Assembly: GCA_028278225.1 (NCBI GenBank)
Contig: JANQEU010000088.1
Location: forward strand, 62,001 to 126,000
Reading direction: 5' to 3'
Length of the DNA: 64,000 bases
Origin: Cyclobacteriaceae bacterium
Lineage (GTDB): Bacteria; Bacteroidota; Bacteroidia; Cytophagales; Cyclobacteriaceae
Shown here: piece by piece, positions 9,965-19,244 of the stretch
How the letters are laid out: each line of letters starts with the position of its first letter
How positions within the stretch are numbered: the stretch's first letter is position 1
Position numbers and translations under genes: made by a program
Notes under the pieces: model-generated
What the model was told of the DNA's origin: nothing
Seen by the model: the letters and a program-made list of their open reading frames with translations, nothing else
Database searches by the model: none

Positions 9965-10507
9965 ATGAAGAAGTATTATAAGTGGTCCCTTATCGTTGTT
10001 GGCGTTTTGATCGTCATATTCATCGGTCTTCAGCTTCTTCGTATGCAGACCAAGTCTCATAGTCCGGAAGCAACAGCAACATACGATGATGGAAATGTCG
10101 AAATTACCGTAAACTATTGCAGGCCCTACAAAAAGGGACGTGAGATCTTTGGTGGGCTTGAACCATATGGTGAAATCTGGCGTACAGGCGCCAATGAAGC
10201 TACGGTTTTTGAAACTTCAAGAGACCTGTCAATAGACGGGAAGACCTTACCAGCAGGAAAATATACTTTCTACACTATTCCCGGTGCGGATACGTGGCAG
10301 GTAATATGGAATACCAAAGAATATGGCTGGGGATTGAACTTTGACGGAACTTCGCCATTTGAACGTGAATTCGACATTCTGGTAGTCGAAGCTCCCGTCA
10401 CTTACCTACCCGAAGTAGTGGAGCAATTCACCATCACCATAGGTCAGGTGAAAGGACTGACCCTGGCCTGGGATCAGACCGAGGTTTCCGTACCCCTTGG
10501 ATTGTAA
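9965..10507 (+). CDS. DUF2911 protein anchored by an N-terminal membrane helix
   Basis: 180 residues from the ATG at 9965; the reading frame is open further upstream but that part overlaps rnhB out of frame. The N-terminus (KWSLIVVGVLIVIFIGLQLL) is a membrane anchor or uncleaved signal. The remainder carries DUF2911 landmarks: VEITVNYCRPYKKGREIFGG, PYGEIWRTGANEATVFE, LPAGKYTFYTIPG and VIWNTKEYGWG. The fold is a small beta-rich domain of unknown biochemical role found mostly in Bacteroidota. A paralogue with a cleavable signal lies at 23251-23757. It is followed by a strong stem-loop separating it from the converging permease fusion gene. Confidence 0.85.
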   Translation: MKKYYKWSLIVVGVLIVIFIGLQLLRMQTKSHSPEATATYDDGNVEITVNYCRPYKKGREIFGGLEPYGEIWRTGANEATVFETSRDLSIDGKTLPAGKYTFYTIPGADTWQVIWNTKEYGWGLNFDGTSPFEREFDILVVEAPVTYLPEVVEQFTITIGQVKGLTLAWDQTEVSVPLGL

Positions 10508-10511
10508 ATCC

Positions 10512-10543
10512 AAAGACCAATCTCATTGCGAGATTGGTCTTTT
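10512..10543. terminator. 13-bp stem-loop between converging genes
   Basis: A perfect 13-bp inverted repeat: AAAGACCAATCTC at 10512-10524, a 5-nt loop, then GAGATTGGTCTTT at 10530-10542 and one more T. It sits between the DUF2911 stop and the stop of the minus-strand fusion gene. A-rich and T-rich flanks are short on both sides, so it could serve as a bidirectional terminator. Confidence 0.75.
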
Positions 10544-10583
10544 GAAGCAAATCTTATTTGATACTCAACATAGCAAGGTAAGG

Positions 10584-13500
10584 CTACTCGTATCTGAGTG
10601 CCACGCTTGGATTCTTCAACAAGGTCCGCAAAACGGCAAAAGTCACACTGGCAACAGCCACCACGGCCAATATTGATACAGTCATCATAAATGGCATCAC
10701 ACTAAAGGGCGCCCTGTACGCAAATGCCTCCATCCATCGTTGCATAAGGATGTACGATACCGGGAGTCCAATGACGAGCGAAATCGTGATTACCTTTAAA
10801 AACGACTTGTTTTCCATCCACAGAATGTCGGAGACCCGTGCGCCCATAACCTTTCTTATTCCGATTTCACGTGTGCGCTGGGTAATGATCAGGTATGCCA
10901 GGCCCAGCAATCCCAATGCTGCAAGCGCAATCGCAATAAAAGTGAACAAATTGAATATCGCGAAGGCTTTCCTTTCGGCATTATACAAGGCATCAATCCG
11001 GCTATCGAGGAAGAAAAAGTCCAGACCAAACTCCGCATCAAACTGACCGTGAACATCAGCTATCGCCTGGATGACGCGCGGCGAATTTTGTCCATCAAAC
11101 TTTACCAACACATAGTTAACTGAAGAGGGATTGACATTTATCACAACCGGTTGGATGCTTTCATGCAGAGACTTGTAATGAAAATCTTTCAATACCCCGA
11201 CAATGTTTCCCTCCCTGACTGCCCGTTCTTCATTCCACATTATTTTGGTTTCATAGATATTTTCCAGATTCAGGGACTCAATTGCGGCATTATTCACAAT
11301 ATAACTTGCACCTGCAGAATCCTGTGACATGGACCTGTCAAACCATCTCCCCTGTTCCAATTCCAGTCCCAATACCTGAAGCGCATCAAAATCTACACGC
11401 AACTCCGAACAGTCTATCGGGTCGTCCGGATAACCCTTCGGAAAAATAACATTTTGATTGAACTGACCACCCGGAAGGTTTGATATCCCACCTACTTTCA
11501 GAACACCCGGGATTTTTGTGATCTCACTCTTGATCGCTTCCAGTCTGGCTATTTCATCCGGGGTATGAAGTTCCAGGACCAATGTTTGTTCACCGTCAAA
11601 ACCCAACTCTTTTCCTTCCATATATTCAATTTGGTCCAAGACAACAGCACTCCCGAAAATCATTACTGTTGAAAAGATAAATTGGACTGCTATGAGGCCT
11701 TTTTGAAATACGGATCCCCTGGACTGGCTTGAAAACTTCCCTTTGAGTATATCCGCCGGTTTGATCTTCGTCACGGCGAGTGCAGGGTATATTCCGGTGA
11801 TAACCCCAATTGAAAACGTCATTAGCAGTGTGAACCCGATTGTTGCTAAATTCAAAAGTTCCTGAATCGCCATAGGTTTCCCTGTCAGTGAAACAAATTG
11901 AGGGAAAATCAGGATCGCTAATCCGTAGGCGATGATCAGTGCAATGAAGCACGTAGCAATAGCTTCAGTAAGAAATTGAAAAGATATGCCGGCTTTCTGG
12001 GCACCTAGCGTCCTGCGGATGCCAACCTCCTTGGTACGCTCAAGAGCTCTGGCGGTAGAAAGGTTGATGAAATTGATGCTTGCTATTGCAAGAATTATGA
12101 AAATGGCTGAGGCCAGTATATAGATGTACACAATATTGCTGTTTGCCTCCAGCTCCCACCGAATATTCGAATGTAAATGGATATCCGTGATGGACTGCAA
12201 AGCAAAATAGCTTCTGCGCAATTTTAACTCCAGTAAATCGTCTTCACTTAAGTCTACGTAATTTGTTAACCAGTCCGGGATCACGTCTTCAATTTCCCTG
12301 GGATCGGTCCCTTCCCGGAGTTTAACATAATTGAAGTGCCCGAAATCACCCCACTGAAACCAGGGATTGTCTGGTTCCGTTGACTTTCTGGTCATATACG
12401 ACACCATAAATTTTGGGTGAAAATGACTGTTTGGCGGAGGATCCTCCATTACACCGGTTATTACGCCGCTGAAATCATATTCTACTGCCTCCATGCGTTT
12501 ACCAAGAGGATTTTCCTCTCCAAAATACTTTTCAGCCAGCGTCCGGGTAATAACGATATTGCCAACACCGGATAGCGCCTCCTTTTCATTTCCGATGATC
12601 AACTCAAAATCAAATACATCAAAAAATGTGGAGTCAACCAGGAAACCATCGGGCTCACGGAACATAACATTTGTTTCCGGATTTCTTACATAAATGGATT
12701 GCAGCGTCAGCCCGGGACCGTATATAGGGCTCAATGTAACTGCGCTTTCAACCTGGGTAAAATCCTTGGCCAGGGCCTGAGCCAGAGGATGTGGCGTCCT
12801 TGTCTGTGGGTTGCCGGAATACCACGCTATCCTGTAAATATCACCCGCCCTTTCATGAAACTTATCGTAAGACAATTCATGCCGTAGGAAAACAAAGATC
12901 AGCAGGCTGCTGGTCAATCCCACTGTCAGTCCAAATAGGTTTATGAAGCTAAAAGCTTTGTTCCTCAATAAACTTCTGAAGTAGATCTTAAAGAAATTGG
13001 AAAGCATAATCAGTAGATTTTTGATATACCCGAAGGTACTTTCCGTAGGCATGTTTCCTGTAATTTCCCTATGATCCAGGCGTTCGTCCTTATGATCCCG
13101 AACGTCTCCCTGTCGGTATTCCGAAGGTGTGAAACCCGTTATTTTCTTAAAAGAAGTATTAAACGCTGACTTGGAAAGGTACCCAACCTCCTCAGCGATT
13201 CTCTCAATCTTATAATGCCTGTATTGGGGATCTCTCAGGATTTTCCGTGCATCACGCACTCTGCATGAAGCCATCAGTTCAAAGAAAGAAGATCCTTTGG
13301 CTTCATTAATAACCTGGGAAACCTGATGGGTATTGGCACGGACACGCTTGGCCAGACCGGCCAGTGAAGCTGAGGCATCCAGGTGATATTTTTCTTCATT
13401 CAGCTGACGATCGATTTCCTTCAGGATCCTGTATTTTTCACGCTCGTCCAGTGTCGACTTTGCATATTTCAATTCCTGTACCAGAGGCTTGTAGGAGTCG

Positions 13501-14066
13501 GGATTTCCGGCATACTTAAAAATACCCAGAACGGATACCAAAATGTAATTGACACTGAAAGCCTCCGGGATATAATCAAACCAATCAGTCATATTCAGGT
13601 ATATGAAAATTACCAGTGACAGGTTCAGGCAATAAAATATCAGTATCCATCTGACCTTACTACCTACACGTGAAAAGAGAGATATCCCTTTGGATACGAA
13701 ATGTTTATGGATCAACCGGACATTCAGAAATATCTCGGACAATAAGAAAAGGCCGAGCAGCCAGCTGCCAATAGACGTATATTCCACGAGAATCACCATG
13801 ACGCCGAATGGTACTATGATACCACCCAGGCGTTTCATATTGACTTCTGCGCCAAACCAGTAATTCGTATTGATCCTGATGATTGACGGAAGGAGCAGAA
13901 TAAACAAGTACTGGTATTTTGACGCCGCAATGGTCGTGATGCCAAGCAAGAAAAAGGCTCCCCAGTAGAGCAAGGAACCAGGGCGCTGGTTTTGGCTCTG
14001 ACGCAATGAACCGGCGAAGATCACCAACGAAATGCCAATTCCAATATATAGTAATTCTGAAATCAT
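10584..14066 (-). CDS. Seven-helix membrane AraC-type regulator fused to a MacB/FtsX-type ABC permease
   Basis: One uninterrupted frame of 1160 codons. Residues 1-187 hold about seven hydrophobic segments (for example LLYIGIGISLVIFAG, IGSWLLGLFLLSEIFLN, ILIFYCLNLSLVIFIYL), as in membrane-bound AraC regulators of Bacteroidota. Residues about 230-320 are an AraC/XylS DNA-binding domain with two helix-turn-helices (LAGLAKRVRANTHQVSQVIN; IERIAEEVGYLSKSAFNTSF, then KKITGFTPSEYR). After a roughly 35-residue polar linker, residue 354 begins a standard Bacteroidota FtsX/MacB permease (MLSNFFKIYFRSLLRNKAFS, first helix, periplasmic MacB core domain, then two FtsX blocks ending KVMGARVSDILWMENKSF and NPSVALRYE). 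Permeases of this class need an ATPase subunit; none is adjacent. ATGs at 13052 and 13007 could allow internal initiation of the permease alone. The start codon at 14066 is 38 nt from the divergent gene at 14105. Confidence 0.85.
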   Translation of the reverse strand: MISELLYIGIGISLVIFAGSLRQSQNQRPGSLLYWGAFFLLGITTIAASKYQYLFILLLPSIIRINTNYWFGAEVNMKRLGGIIVPFGVMVILVEYTSIGSWLLGLFLLSEIFLNVRLIHKHFVSKGISLFSRVGSKVRWILIFYCLNLSLVIFIYLNMTDWFDYIPEAFSVNYILVSVLGIFKYAGNPDSYKPLVQELKYAKSTLDEREKYRILKEIDRQLNEEKYHLDASASLAGLAKRVRANTHQVSQVINEAKGSSFFELMASCRVRDARKILRDPQYRHYKIERIAEEVGYLSKSAFNTSFKKITGFTPSEYRQGDVRDHKDERLDHREITGNMPTESTFGYIKNLLIMLSNFFKIYFRSLLRNKAFSFINLFGLTVGLTSSLLIFVFLRHELSYDKFHERAGDIYRIAWYSGNPQTRTPHPLAQALAKDFTQVESAVTLSPIYGPGLTLQSIYVRNPETNVMFREPDGFLVDSTFFDVFDFELIIGNEKEALSGVGNIVITRTLAEKYFGEENPLGKRMEAVEYDFSGVITGVMEDPPPNSHFHPKFMVSYMTRKSTEPDNPWFQWGDFGHFNYVKLREGTDPREIEDVIPDWLTNYVDLSEDDLLELKLRRSYFALQSITDIHLHSNIRWELEANSNIVYIYILASAIFIILAIASINFINLSTARALERTKEVGIRRTLGAQKAGISFQFLTEAIATCFIALIIAYGLAILIFPQFVSLTGKPMAIQELLNLATIGFTLLMTFSIGVITGIYPALAVTKIKPADILKGKFSSQSRGSVFQKGLIAVQFIFSTVMIFGSAVVLDQIEYMEGKELGFDGEQTLVLELHTPDEIARLEAIKSEITKIPGVLKVGGISNLPGGQFNQNVIFPKGYPDDPIDCSELRVDFDALQVLGLELEQGRWFDRSMSQDSAGASYIVNNAAIESLNLENIYETKIMWNEERAVREGNIVGVLKDFHYKSLHESIQPVVINVNPSSVNYVLVKFDGQNSPRVIQAIADVHGQFDAEFGLDFFFLDSRIDALYNAERKAFAIFNLFTFIAIALAALGLLGLAYLIITQRTREIGIRKVMGARVSDILWMENKSFLKVITISLVIGLPVSYILMQRWMEAFAYRAPFSVMPFMMTVSILAVVAVASVTFAVLRTLLKNPSVALRYE

Positions 14067-14104
14067 GAATTACTTAAATTTAAATCAATTACGGTATTTA
14101 GCTA

Positions 14105-14737
14105 ATGGATGTTATCAGTCGCTTTTCCTCAAGTCAAAACCGTCGCGACCAGGGACCAAATCGCAAATTTGCATTGGAAATCGCCAAAAGTCAGAGCAAA
14201 GAATCGATACAAAAAATTTTAGAAATCCTCGAATCAAATCCCAAGAAGGAGATCGAAAGAGATGCACTACTATGCCTTGCCGCACTAAGTGAATTTGACC
14301 CAAAGCTATTATCAGGTTTTGCAGAGCGGATCTTTCCTTTTTTAAGCTCCAAAACCAACATGTCAGTATGGGGGGCTATGATCTCCCTAAGCGGCATTGC
14401 ACCCTACCGTCTGGATTTCATGATGCAAAACCTAAGCCAAATACTGAAAGCCATGGATGAGGGTACGGTGATCACCAGGGACAGCGGATTCGTCATACTG
14501 ATCCACCTGTTCCAACATCCGGATTACCGATCGAACATTTTTCCCCTTATCCTGGAGCAACTTCACAGTGCTCCGGACAATCAACTGGGACAATACGCTG
14601 AGAAATTTATGGACGTGATGAGTACAGACCATAAGGAGGAGCTGGAGCAAGTTCTGGCAAACCGGCAGCAATACCTGGAAAAAGAGGCACACCGGAAAAG
14701 ACTGGCAAAAATCATGAAGAAACTATGGAAGAAATAA
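14105..14737 (+). CDS. HEAT-repeat-like helical protein, function unknown
   Basis: 210 residues, predicted almost entirely alpha-helical. Repeated helix pairs such as ESIQKILEILESNPKKEIER, DALLCLAALSEFDPKLLSGF and NMSVWGAMISLSGIAPYR resemble HEAT/ARM scaffolds that bind proteins. The C-terminal 40 residues are strongly charged (RQQYLEKEAHRKRLAKIMKK). No signal peptide, so cytoplasmic. The stop codon lies 13 nt inside the downstream csaA-like gene, implying translational coupling. Partner unknown. Confidence 0.7.
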   Translation: MDVISRFSSSQNRRDQGPNRKFALEIAKSQSKESIQKILEILESNPKKEIERDALLCLAALSEFDPKLLSGFAERIFPFLSSKTNMSVWGAMISLSGIAPYRLDFMMQNLSQILKAMDEGTVITRDSGFVILIHLFQHPDYRSNIFPLILEQLHSAPDNQLGQYAEKFMDVMSTDHKEELEQVLANRQQYLEKEAHRKRLAKIMKKLWKK

Positions 14738-15063
14738 CCTGGAGTGATTTTCAGAAAGTCGATATACGGGTTGGCACCATCACCGAAGCTAAAGTTTTCC
14801 CCGAGGCCAGAAAGCCTGCATATAAGCTCAAAATTGACTTTGGTGAAGAGATCGGTATAAGAAAAAGTTCCGCCCAAATTACGGACCAATATAATACTGA
14901 TGACTTATTGGGCCGGCAGGTCGTTGCCATCGTCAATTTCCCTCCTAAACAGATAGGCCCTTTCTTTAGTGAATGTTTGGTTTTGGGTGCTTTTAACAAC
15001 AATGGTGAGGTAATCTTACTGAACACTGATCAAAGGGTACACAATGGCGCCAGGATCGGGTGA
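14725..15063 (+). CDS. csaA: CsaA-like tRNA-binding protein
   Basis: 112 residues forming a single OB-fold tRNA-binding domain of the EMAP/CsaA type: ITWSDFQKVDIRVGTITEAK at the start, then PAYKLKIDFGEEIGIRKSSA, LLGRQVVAIVNFPPKQIGPF and a C-terminal GEVILLNTDQ. CsaA proteins are homodimers proposed to act as chaperones for export or as tRNA binders. The ATG at 14725 lies inside the end of the HEAT-like gene. Length matches the family. Confidence 0.88.
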   Translation: MEEITWSDFQKVDIRVGTITEAKVFPEARKPAYKLKIDFGEEIGIRKSSAQITDQYNTDDLLGRQVVAIVNFPPKQIGPFFSECLVLGAFNNNGEVILLNTDQRVHNGARIG

Positions 15064-15286
15064 TTGGAGGCAAAATTGAGCGAGCTAAAAAAACTATATA
15101 TATAATTCGCTGTTTTTCAACTATTTACATGTATGTTATTATGGTTTTTCTTTAGAAATTTGAAGAAATAGCCATTCCCGTTCATTCGAAAAATATTCCC
15201 AGTCACGGTTACAGGTTTTATCATTTTACCTGATATTATCAGCTTTGACGCAGTTAAAAAGACAAAATTTTCAACCAGCTATTAAA

Positions 15287-15487
15287 ATGACCAGCAAAAC
15301 TATGAACGGGGAATTGGATGACATATTATCGTTTGAGGACAGAATGATGTTGCAGGAATGCAGCAGCAAGATCATAAAAAATCTTGACCGGAATCTTGAT
15401 CGCATACAATTAGATCACTATCAGGTGACAAGACTTATTTCGATGAGATGGTTTATTTCAAATGAAATTTGCCCCAAAACAAACTAA
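15287..15487 (+). CDS. Small orphan protein, 66 residues
   Basis: A short frame from the ATG at 15287, preceded by an A/T-rich stretch of the kind found before Bacteroidota starts; a TTG at 15245 could extend it by 14 residues. The sequence is helical and charged (LDDILSFEDRMMLQECSSKI, NLDRNLDRIQLDHYQVTRLI) with no hydrophobic segment. I recognise no family. It is followed by a clear terminator, which supports transcription. The 223 nt between csaA and this gene hold nothing I can name. Confidence 0.45.
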   Translation: MTSKTMNGELDDILSFEDRMMLQECSSKIIKNLDRNLDRIQLDHYQVTRLISMRWFISNEICPKTN

Positions 15488-15528
15488 ACGAATCAGTTAA
15501 GTATTTGCCAGCTAGGCTTAATTGATGG

Positions 15529-15565
15529 AGCCGATTGACCACATAGCGTTAATCGGCTTTTTTTT
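15529..15565 (+). terminator. Rho-independent terminator
   Basis: Stem AGCCGATT at 15529-15536 pairs with AATCGGCT at 15551-15558, followed by a run of eight T residues. It terminates the small-protein transcript before the kinase locus. Confidence 0.8.
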
Positions 15566-15697
15566 GTCATGATAAATATTAGTTGAGTGCAATAAAAAAA
15601 TCTAAAATCGACAAAATAGTTGCTTCATTTCGGTGAGGCTTCTATATTGATCGTAAATCAGTAATTCAATTTATTTCATAACTAAAACCTAACTACA

Positions 15698-16111
15698 ATG
15701 GCAGACATTACAATTTATCTGAAGTACGAGAATGACGATCTCTACTACAAAACAGGTTCAATGACAGATTTTCAGCCGATGACGGAGAAAACCATCATCG
15801 GTGCGGATAAAAATCAAACAATGGCCTGGACCTGTGACTTTGAGGGAAGCAATATTGACAAGATCGTAAGTATTACCTCCGTCGCAGAAAAAGACGGTAA
15901 GAGAACAACCGACATCTGGGCGGATAATAAAAAACCAAGGGAAAAAAATAGCTCAAAACGGACTTTTGAGGCCACGGTAGGTCCGGATGGCTATAGTAAA
16001 GAAAATCCGGCCTACTATATGTATGATATTAAATATAAACCGACTGGTGGTAGACAGGATAAGGACAAGGATCCCGGCACGAGAGTTCCACCCGAAAACG
16101 GGGAAGACTGA
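15698..16111 (+). CDS. Hypothetical cytoplasmic protein upstream of the sensor kinase
   Basis: 137 residues without signal peptide or membrane segment. It begins MADITIYLKYENDDLYYKTG, is probably beta-rich in the middle (KIVSITSVAEKDGKRTTDIW), and ends in a polar, disordered tail rich in Lys, Asp and Pro. I recognise no family. Its stop is 10 nt before the ATG of the TPR histidine kinase, so the two are very likely one transcript; this makes it a candidate ligand, modulator or unrelated co-expressed protein. Confidence 0.6.
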   Translation: MADITIYLKYENDDLYYKTGSMTDFQPMTEKTIIGADKNQTMAWTCDFEGSNIDKIVSITSVAEKDGKRTTDIWADNKKPREKNSSKRTFEATVGPDGYSKENPAYYMYDIKYKPTGGRQDKDKDPGTRVPPENGED

Positions 16112-16121
16112 AATTCAAAGT

Positions 16122-18020
16122 ATGTTATTATATAAGAGAATGGTCATTGTCACCATTCTCTTCTTTGTAATCCAGGTATCTTACTCCCAGGATCAGGTCC
16201 TTGCTGATAGTGCATTGAAGGTTCTGAACAGTGGCATTTCAATTTCAGACAAAGAGAAGTTAAAACTATATAGGACCATTTCCGGGAACTCAACTTCACC
16301 AGGCCAGGTAATCAGCTACTCTGGTAAGTTAATTGAGTCTGCCTGGGAGTTGGACAGGTTAAATCTGGTTTTCCAAGGTTATAGAAATCTCGGTTATGCG
16401 TACACCCGATCCGGTGACCTTGATAAGGCCATAGAGACTTACTATCAGTTAATGCGGATCGCTGACTCGGTAGGCAATGATTTAATCGCTGGTGAAGCCA
16501 TGTCCAATATGGCCACAACCTACAAATCCAATAAAGATTACACAAAAGCCAGACTACTCGAATTTGAGGCTATCCAATATTTTAAGGCTGCCGGGGATTC
16601 GTTGAGGATGGCCGCACAGTACCTCAACCTGGGCAACACTTACTATTATCTTGACAGATTTGACTCGGCCATGCTCATGCTCTCAGCGGCTATGGCCCAT
16701 TCGGACAACAAATACCTGATACCTTACACAAACGGCACCGCGGCATTGGTGCTCGCAAAACTGGGGGAAAATGATACGGCGGAATATTTGCTGAATAGGG
16801 CGTTAAAGTCCTGGGAAGATACCAGAGATCATTACGCAATGGCGGACACCAAGGTCCAGTTCGGAGGGATTTGCTTTGAGCAGGGCAGGACCCGAGAAGC
16901 GATTGACTATTTGCTTGATGGGTACAGGATCGCCAGGGAAAACGGACTGAAAGAACAAATACAGGATGGAGCCCGCATCTTGTCCGAAATATACATGCGT
17001 CAGGAAGATTATCCTACCGCCCTGCAGTACCAAACCGAATATTACACTTACAGGGACAGCCTGATAAATGCTGAGTCAATCAAGAAAATGGCCGATCAGC
17101 GCATCGATTATGAGGTAGGATTGAAGCAGGCTGAAGTAGACCTGCTGGAGGCCAGGCAGGAAAACCAGCGGATCATCCTGATGGGCCTGGCAATTTTCCT
17201 GTTCGTTGTGGTGGTCGTTTTGATCATTATCTACCGCTTTTACACCACCAAAAACAGGCTTAGCAAAGAGCTGGCAACACAGAAAGATCAGCTTGAAAGA
17301 CTGAACCACACCAAGGATAAATTCTTTTCCATTATCTCTCATGACCTTAGAAGCCCGGTCTCCGCTTTCCTTGGCGTATCCCGCATGATCAGGATGCTGG
17401 TAAAGTCCAACAAGACCAAAGAGCTGATGGAAATGACCGATGACATTGACGAGTCGGTGCAGCGACTCTCAAGCCTGCTCGATAACCTCCTCAACTGGGC
17501 GGTCCAGCAGCAGGGTCATTTCCCGAATGTCCCCGAAAAGGTGAATGTAAAAGAACTACTTGACAACATGATGGTCTCTTTTTCTTATATGGCAAAGGGC
17601 AAACACCTTTCACTGTCAAATTCAATTGACGAGCCGGTTTATCTCTGGGCTGACAAGAACTCCACTGCTACGATCTTCAGAAATCTGATCAATAATGCAC
17701 TAAAGTTCACCGGCGATGGCGGGTCAATTGAAATCTCTTCAATAATCCGGGAAGGAATGGCGCACATCAGTATCTCAGATACAGGAGTGGGTATCCCTCA
17801 GGAAAAGCTGGAAGCTCTTTTTCAGCTTCAGGCCAAAAAAAGCACATATGGTACTAAAGGAGAAAAAGGTCTCGGATTGGGCCTCCAACTGGTAAATGAA
17901 TTTATCATCATGAACAACGGCAGGATAGCCATAGACAGTGAGGAAGGTAAAGGCACGACCTTCACCGTTTCATTGCCACTTTTTTCAAAAGAATTTGCTA
18001 CAGTCCCGGCAGAAGCTTAG
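16122..18020 (+). CDS. TPR-containing membrane sensor histidine kinase
   Basis: 632 residues from the ATG at 16122; an ATG at 16140 would give a tidier signal peptide (MVIVTILFFVIQVSYSQ). Residues about 70-330 are tetratricopeptide repeats in the periplasm (NLGYAYTRSGDLDKAIETYY, NLGNTYYYLDRFDSAMLMLS). A single transmembrane helix at about 350-370 leads into a short coiled coil, then HisKA with the phospho-acceptor His407 in FSIISHDLRSPVSAFLGV. The ATPase domain shows NLINNALKFT, DTGVGIPQEKLEALF and KGLGLGLQLVNEF. It should sense through the TPR domain and phosphorylate a response regulator; the receiver protein immediately downstream on the opposite strand is a candidate partner. The two stop codons overlap tail to tail. 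Confidence 0.93.
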   Translation: MLLYKRMVIVTILFFVIQVSYSQDQVLADSALKVLNSGISISDKEKLKLYRTISGNSTSPGQVISYSGKLIESAWELDRLNLVFQGYRNLGYAYTRSGDLDKAIETYYQLMRIADSVGNDLIAGEAMSNMATTYKSNKDYTKARLLEFEAIQYFKAAGDSLRMAAQYLNLGNTYYYLDRFDSAMLMLSAAMAHSDNKYLIPYTNGTAALVLAKLGENDTAEYLLNRALKSWEDTRDHYAMADTKVQFGGICFEQGRTREAIDYLLDGYRIARENGLKEQIQDGARILSEIYMRQEDYPTALQYQTEYYTYRDSLINAESIKKMADQRIDYEVGLKQAEVDLLEARQENQRIILMGLAIFLFVVVVVLIIIYRFYTTKNRLSKELATQKDQLERLNHTKDKFFSIISHDLRSPVSAFLGVSRMIRMLVKSNKTKELMEMTDDIDESVQRLSSLLDNLLNWAVQQQGHFPNVPEKVNVKELLDNMMVSFSYMAKGKHLSLSNSIDEPVYLWADKNSTATIFRNLINNALKFTGDGGSIEISSIIREGMAHISISDTGVGIPQEKLEALFQLQAKKSTYGTKGEKGLGLGLQLVNEFIIMNNGRIAIDSEEGKGTTFTVSLPLFSKEFATVPAEA

Positions 18021-18373
18021 TCGGATTCCATGACCTCCGATATGATCTCTTCAAGCTGATGCGGTTCTTTCAGATCTCTTTTCGATACAAACCTGTCAGC
18101 GGGAAAAGACAAATCCTCCGGTTTTTCCAAATGTCCTGAAATGATGACAACCTTCGGTTTCCTACGGATCATTGTCAGCATTTCGAATCCATCCAGGTAA
18201 GGCATTTGATAATCCAGCAGTAAGACGTCAGGCTCCATTTGGACTACCCCAAGAGCGCCTTTGACAGGATTATCAAACACTGCCATGAGTTTCGCAGAAT
18301 CAATTTCCTCAAAATATGCATCCAGCAAGCCCAGGAAGAGCTTATCATCATCTATTGCTACACAGTTATACAT
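18017..18373 (-). CDS. Single-domain response regulator (receiver only)
   Basis: 118 residues comprising only a CheY-like receiver. Acidic residues Asp8-Asp10 (AIDDDKLF), the phospho-acceptor Asp54 in LLLDYQMPYLDGFEM, the switch Ser79 in VVIISG and Lys98 are all in place. There is no DNA-binding or enzymatic output domain, so it works through protein contacts or as a phosphate shuttle. Its TAA shares bases with the TAG of the converging kinase gene, so the two mRNAs have complementary 3' ends if they extend past the stops. Pairing with that kinase is inferred from position. Confidence 0.9.
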   Translation of the reverse strand: MYNCVAIDDDKLFLGLLDAYFEEIDSAKLMAVFDNPVKGALGVVQMEPDVLLLDYQMPYLDGFEMLTMIRRKPKVVIISGHLEKPEDLSFPADRFVSKRDLKEPHQLEEIISEVMESD

Positions 18374-18467
18374 GCCTTCAAACAGATGGGGCCAAATCTA
18401 CTAAGTATTTAAATCAAAGGATCCATTTTCGACGGGTTGTTATCCAATCCTTATTTATTTTCGCCGC

Positions 18468-19244
18468 ATGGAAAAGTTGCATCTGGTATCCTGGAACGTC
18501 AATGGAATAAGGGCGATCATCAAGAAGGATTTTCTTAAAGATATCAGAAGTTTATCTCCGGATATCTTATGTCTCCAGGAAACAAAAGCTGCATCGGAGG
18601 AGGCCCAGACCACACTTTCCCTGCTATCTGATTACCACGTTTATACCAACTCATCAAAGGAGCGAAAGGGATATTCCGGAACGGCTATTCTCAGCAAAAC
18701 AAAACCCGTGTCGGTCCATTATGATCTTGGCATTCCCGAGCATGACCGGGAAGGACGTGTTATTACTGCGGAATTTGAAAAATTTCATCTGATCACTGTA
18801 TATACTCCAAATTCGGGTGAGGGAATGAAACGACTGGACTATCGTGAAACATGGGATATTGCCTTTAAAGATCATGTGCTCGAATTGGAAAAATCCAAGC
18901 CGGTCATCATTTGCGGTGACCTGAATGTCGCCCACTCTGAAATAGATCTTGCCAGGCCAAAAGCAAATTATAACAAGACAAGCGGCTACACACAAAGAGA
19001 AATTGACGGTTTTTCCAACCTTCTGGATGCCGGGTTCATTGATACATTCCGGGATCTGTATCCCGAAGAGATAAAATACTCCTGGTGGAACTACAAGTTC
19101 AATGCCAGGGAGAGGAATGTCGGATGGCGAATTGACTACTTTGTAGCAAGTCGGACCCTTAAATCCGGTGTCGAGGATTCTTTGATCTATAACGAATACA
19201 AAGGGTCAGACCACTGCCCTGTCGGATTGAAAATCAATATTTAA
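18468..19244 (+). CDS. xth: Exodeoxyribonuclease III (AP endonuclease family)
   Basis: 258 residues of the EEP superfamily. Motifs in order: LVSWNVNGIRAI at the start, DILCLQETKA with the catalytic Glu, GRVITAEFEKFHLITVYTPN, CGDLNVAHSEIDLARPK, GFIDTFRDLYP, SWWNYKFNARERNVGWRIDY and the final GSDHCPVGLKI with the catalytic Asp-His. It repairs abasic sites and trims 3' ends in DNA. Start ATG at 18468. It lies just upstream of gcvT but has no functional tie to it. Confidence 0.95.
   Translation: MEKLHLVSWNVNGIRAIIKKDFLKDIRSLSPDILCLQETKAASEEAQTTLSLLSDYHVYTNSSKERKGYSGTAILSKTKPVSVHYDLGIPEHDREGRVITAEFEKFHLITVYTPNSGEGMKRLDYRETWDIAFKDHVLELEKSKPVIICGDLNVAHSEIDLARPKANYNKTSGYTQREIDGFSNLLDAGFIDTFRDLYPEEIKYSWWNYKFNARERNVGWRIDYFVASRTLKSGVEDSLIYNEYKGSDHCPVGLKINI

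Noticed and set aside
13007-13060. A frameshift or stop between the AraC and permease parts
   Set aside because: The frame is open across the junction as given; only reads could show an error, so I report a fusion.
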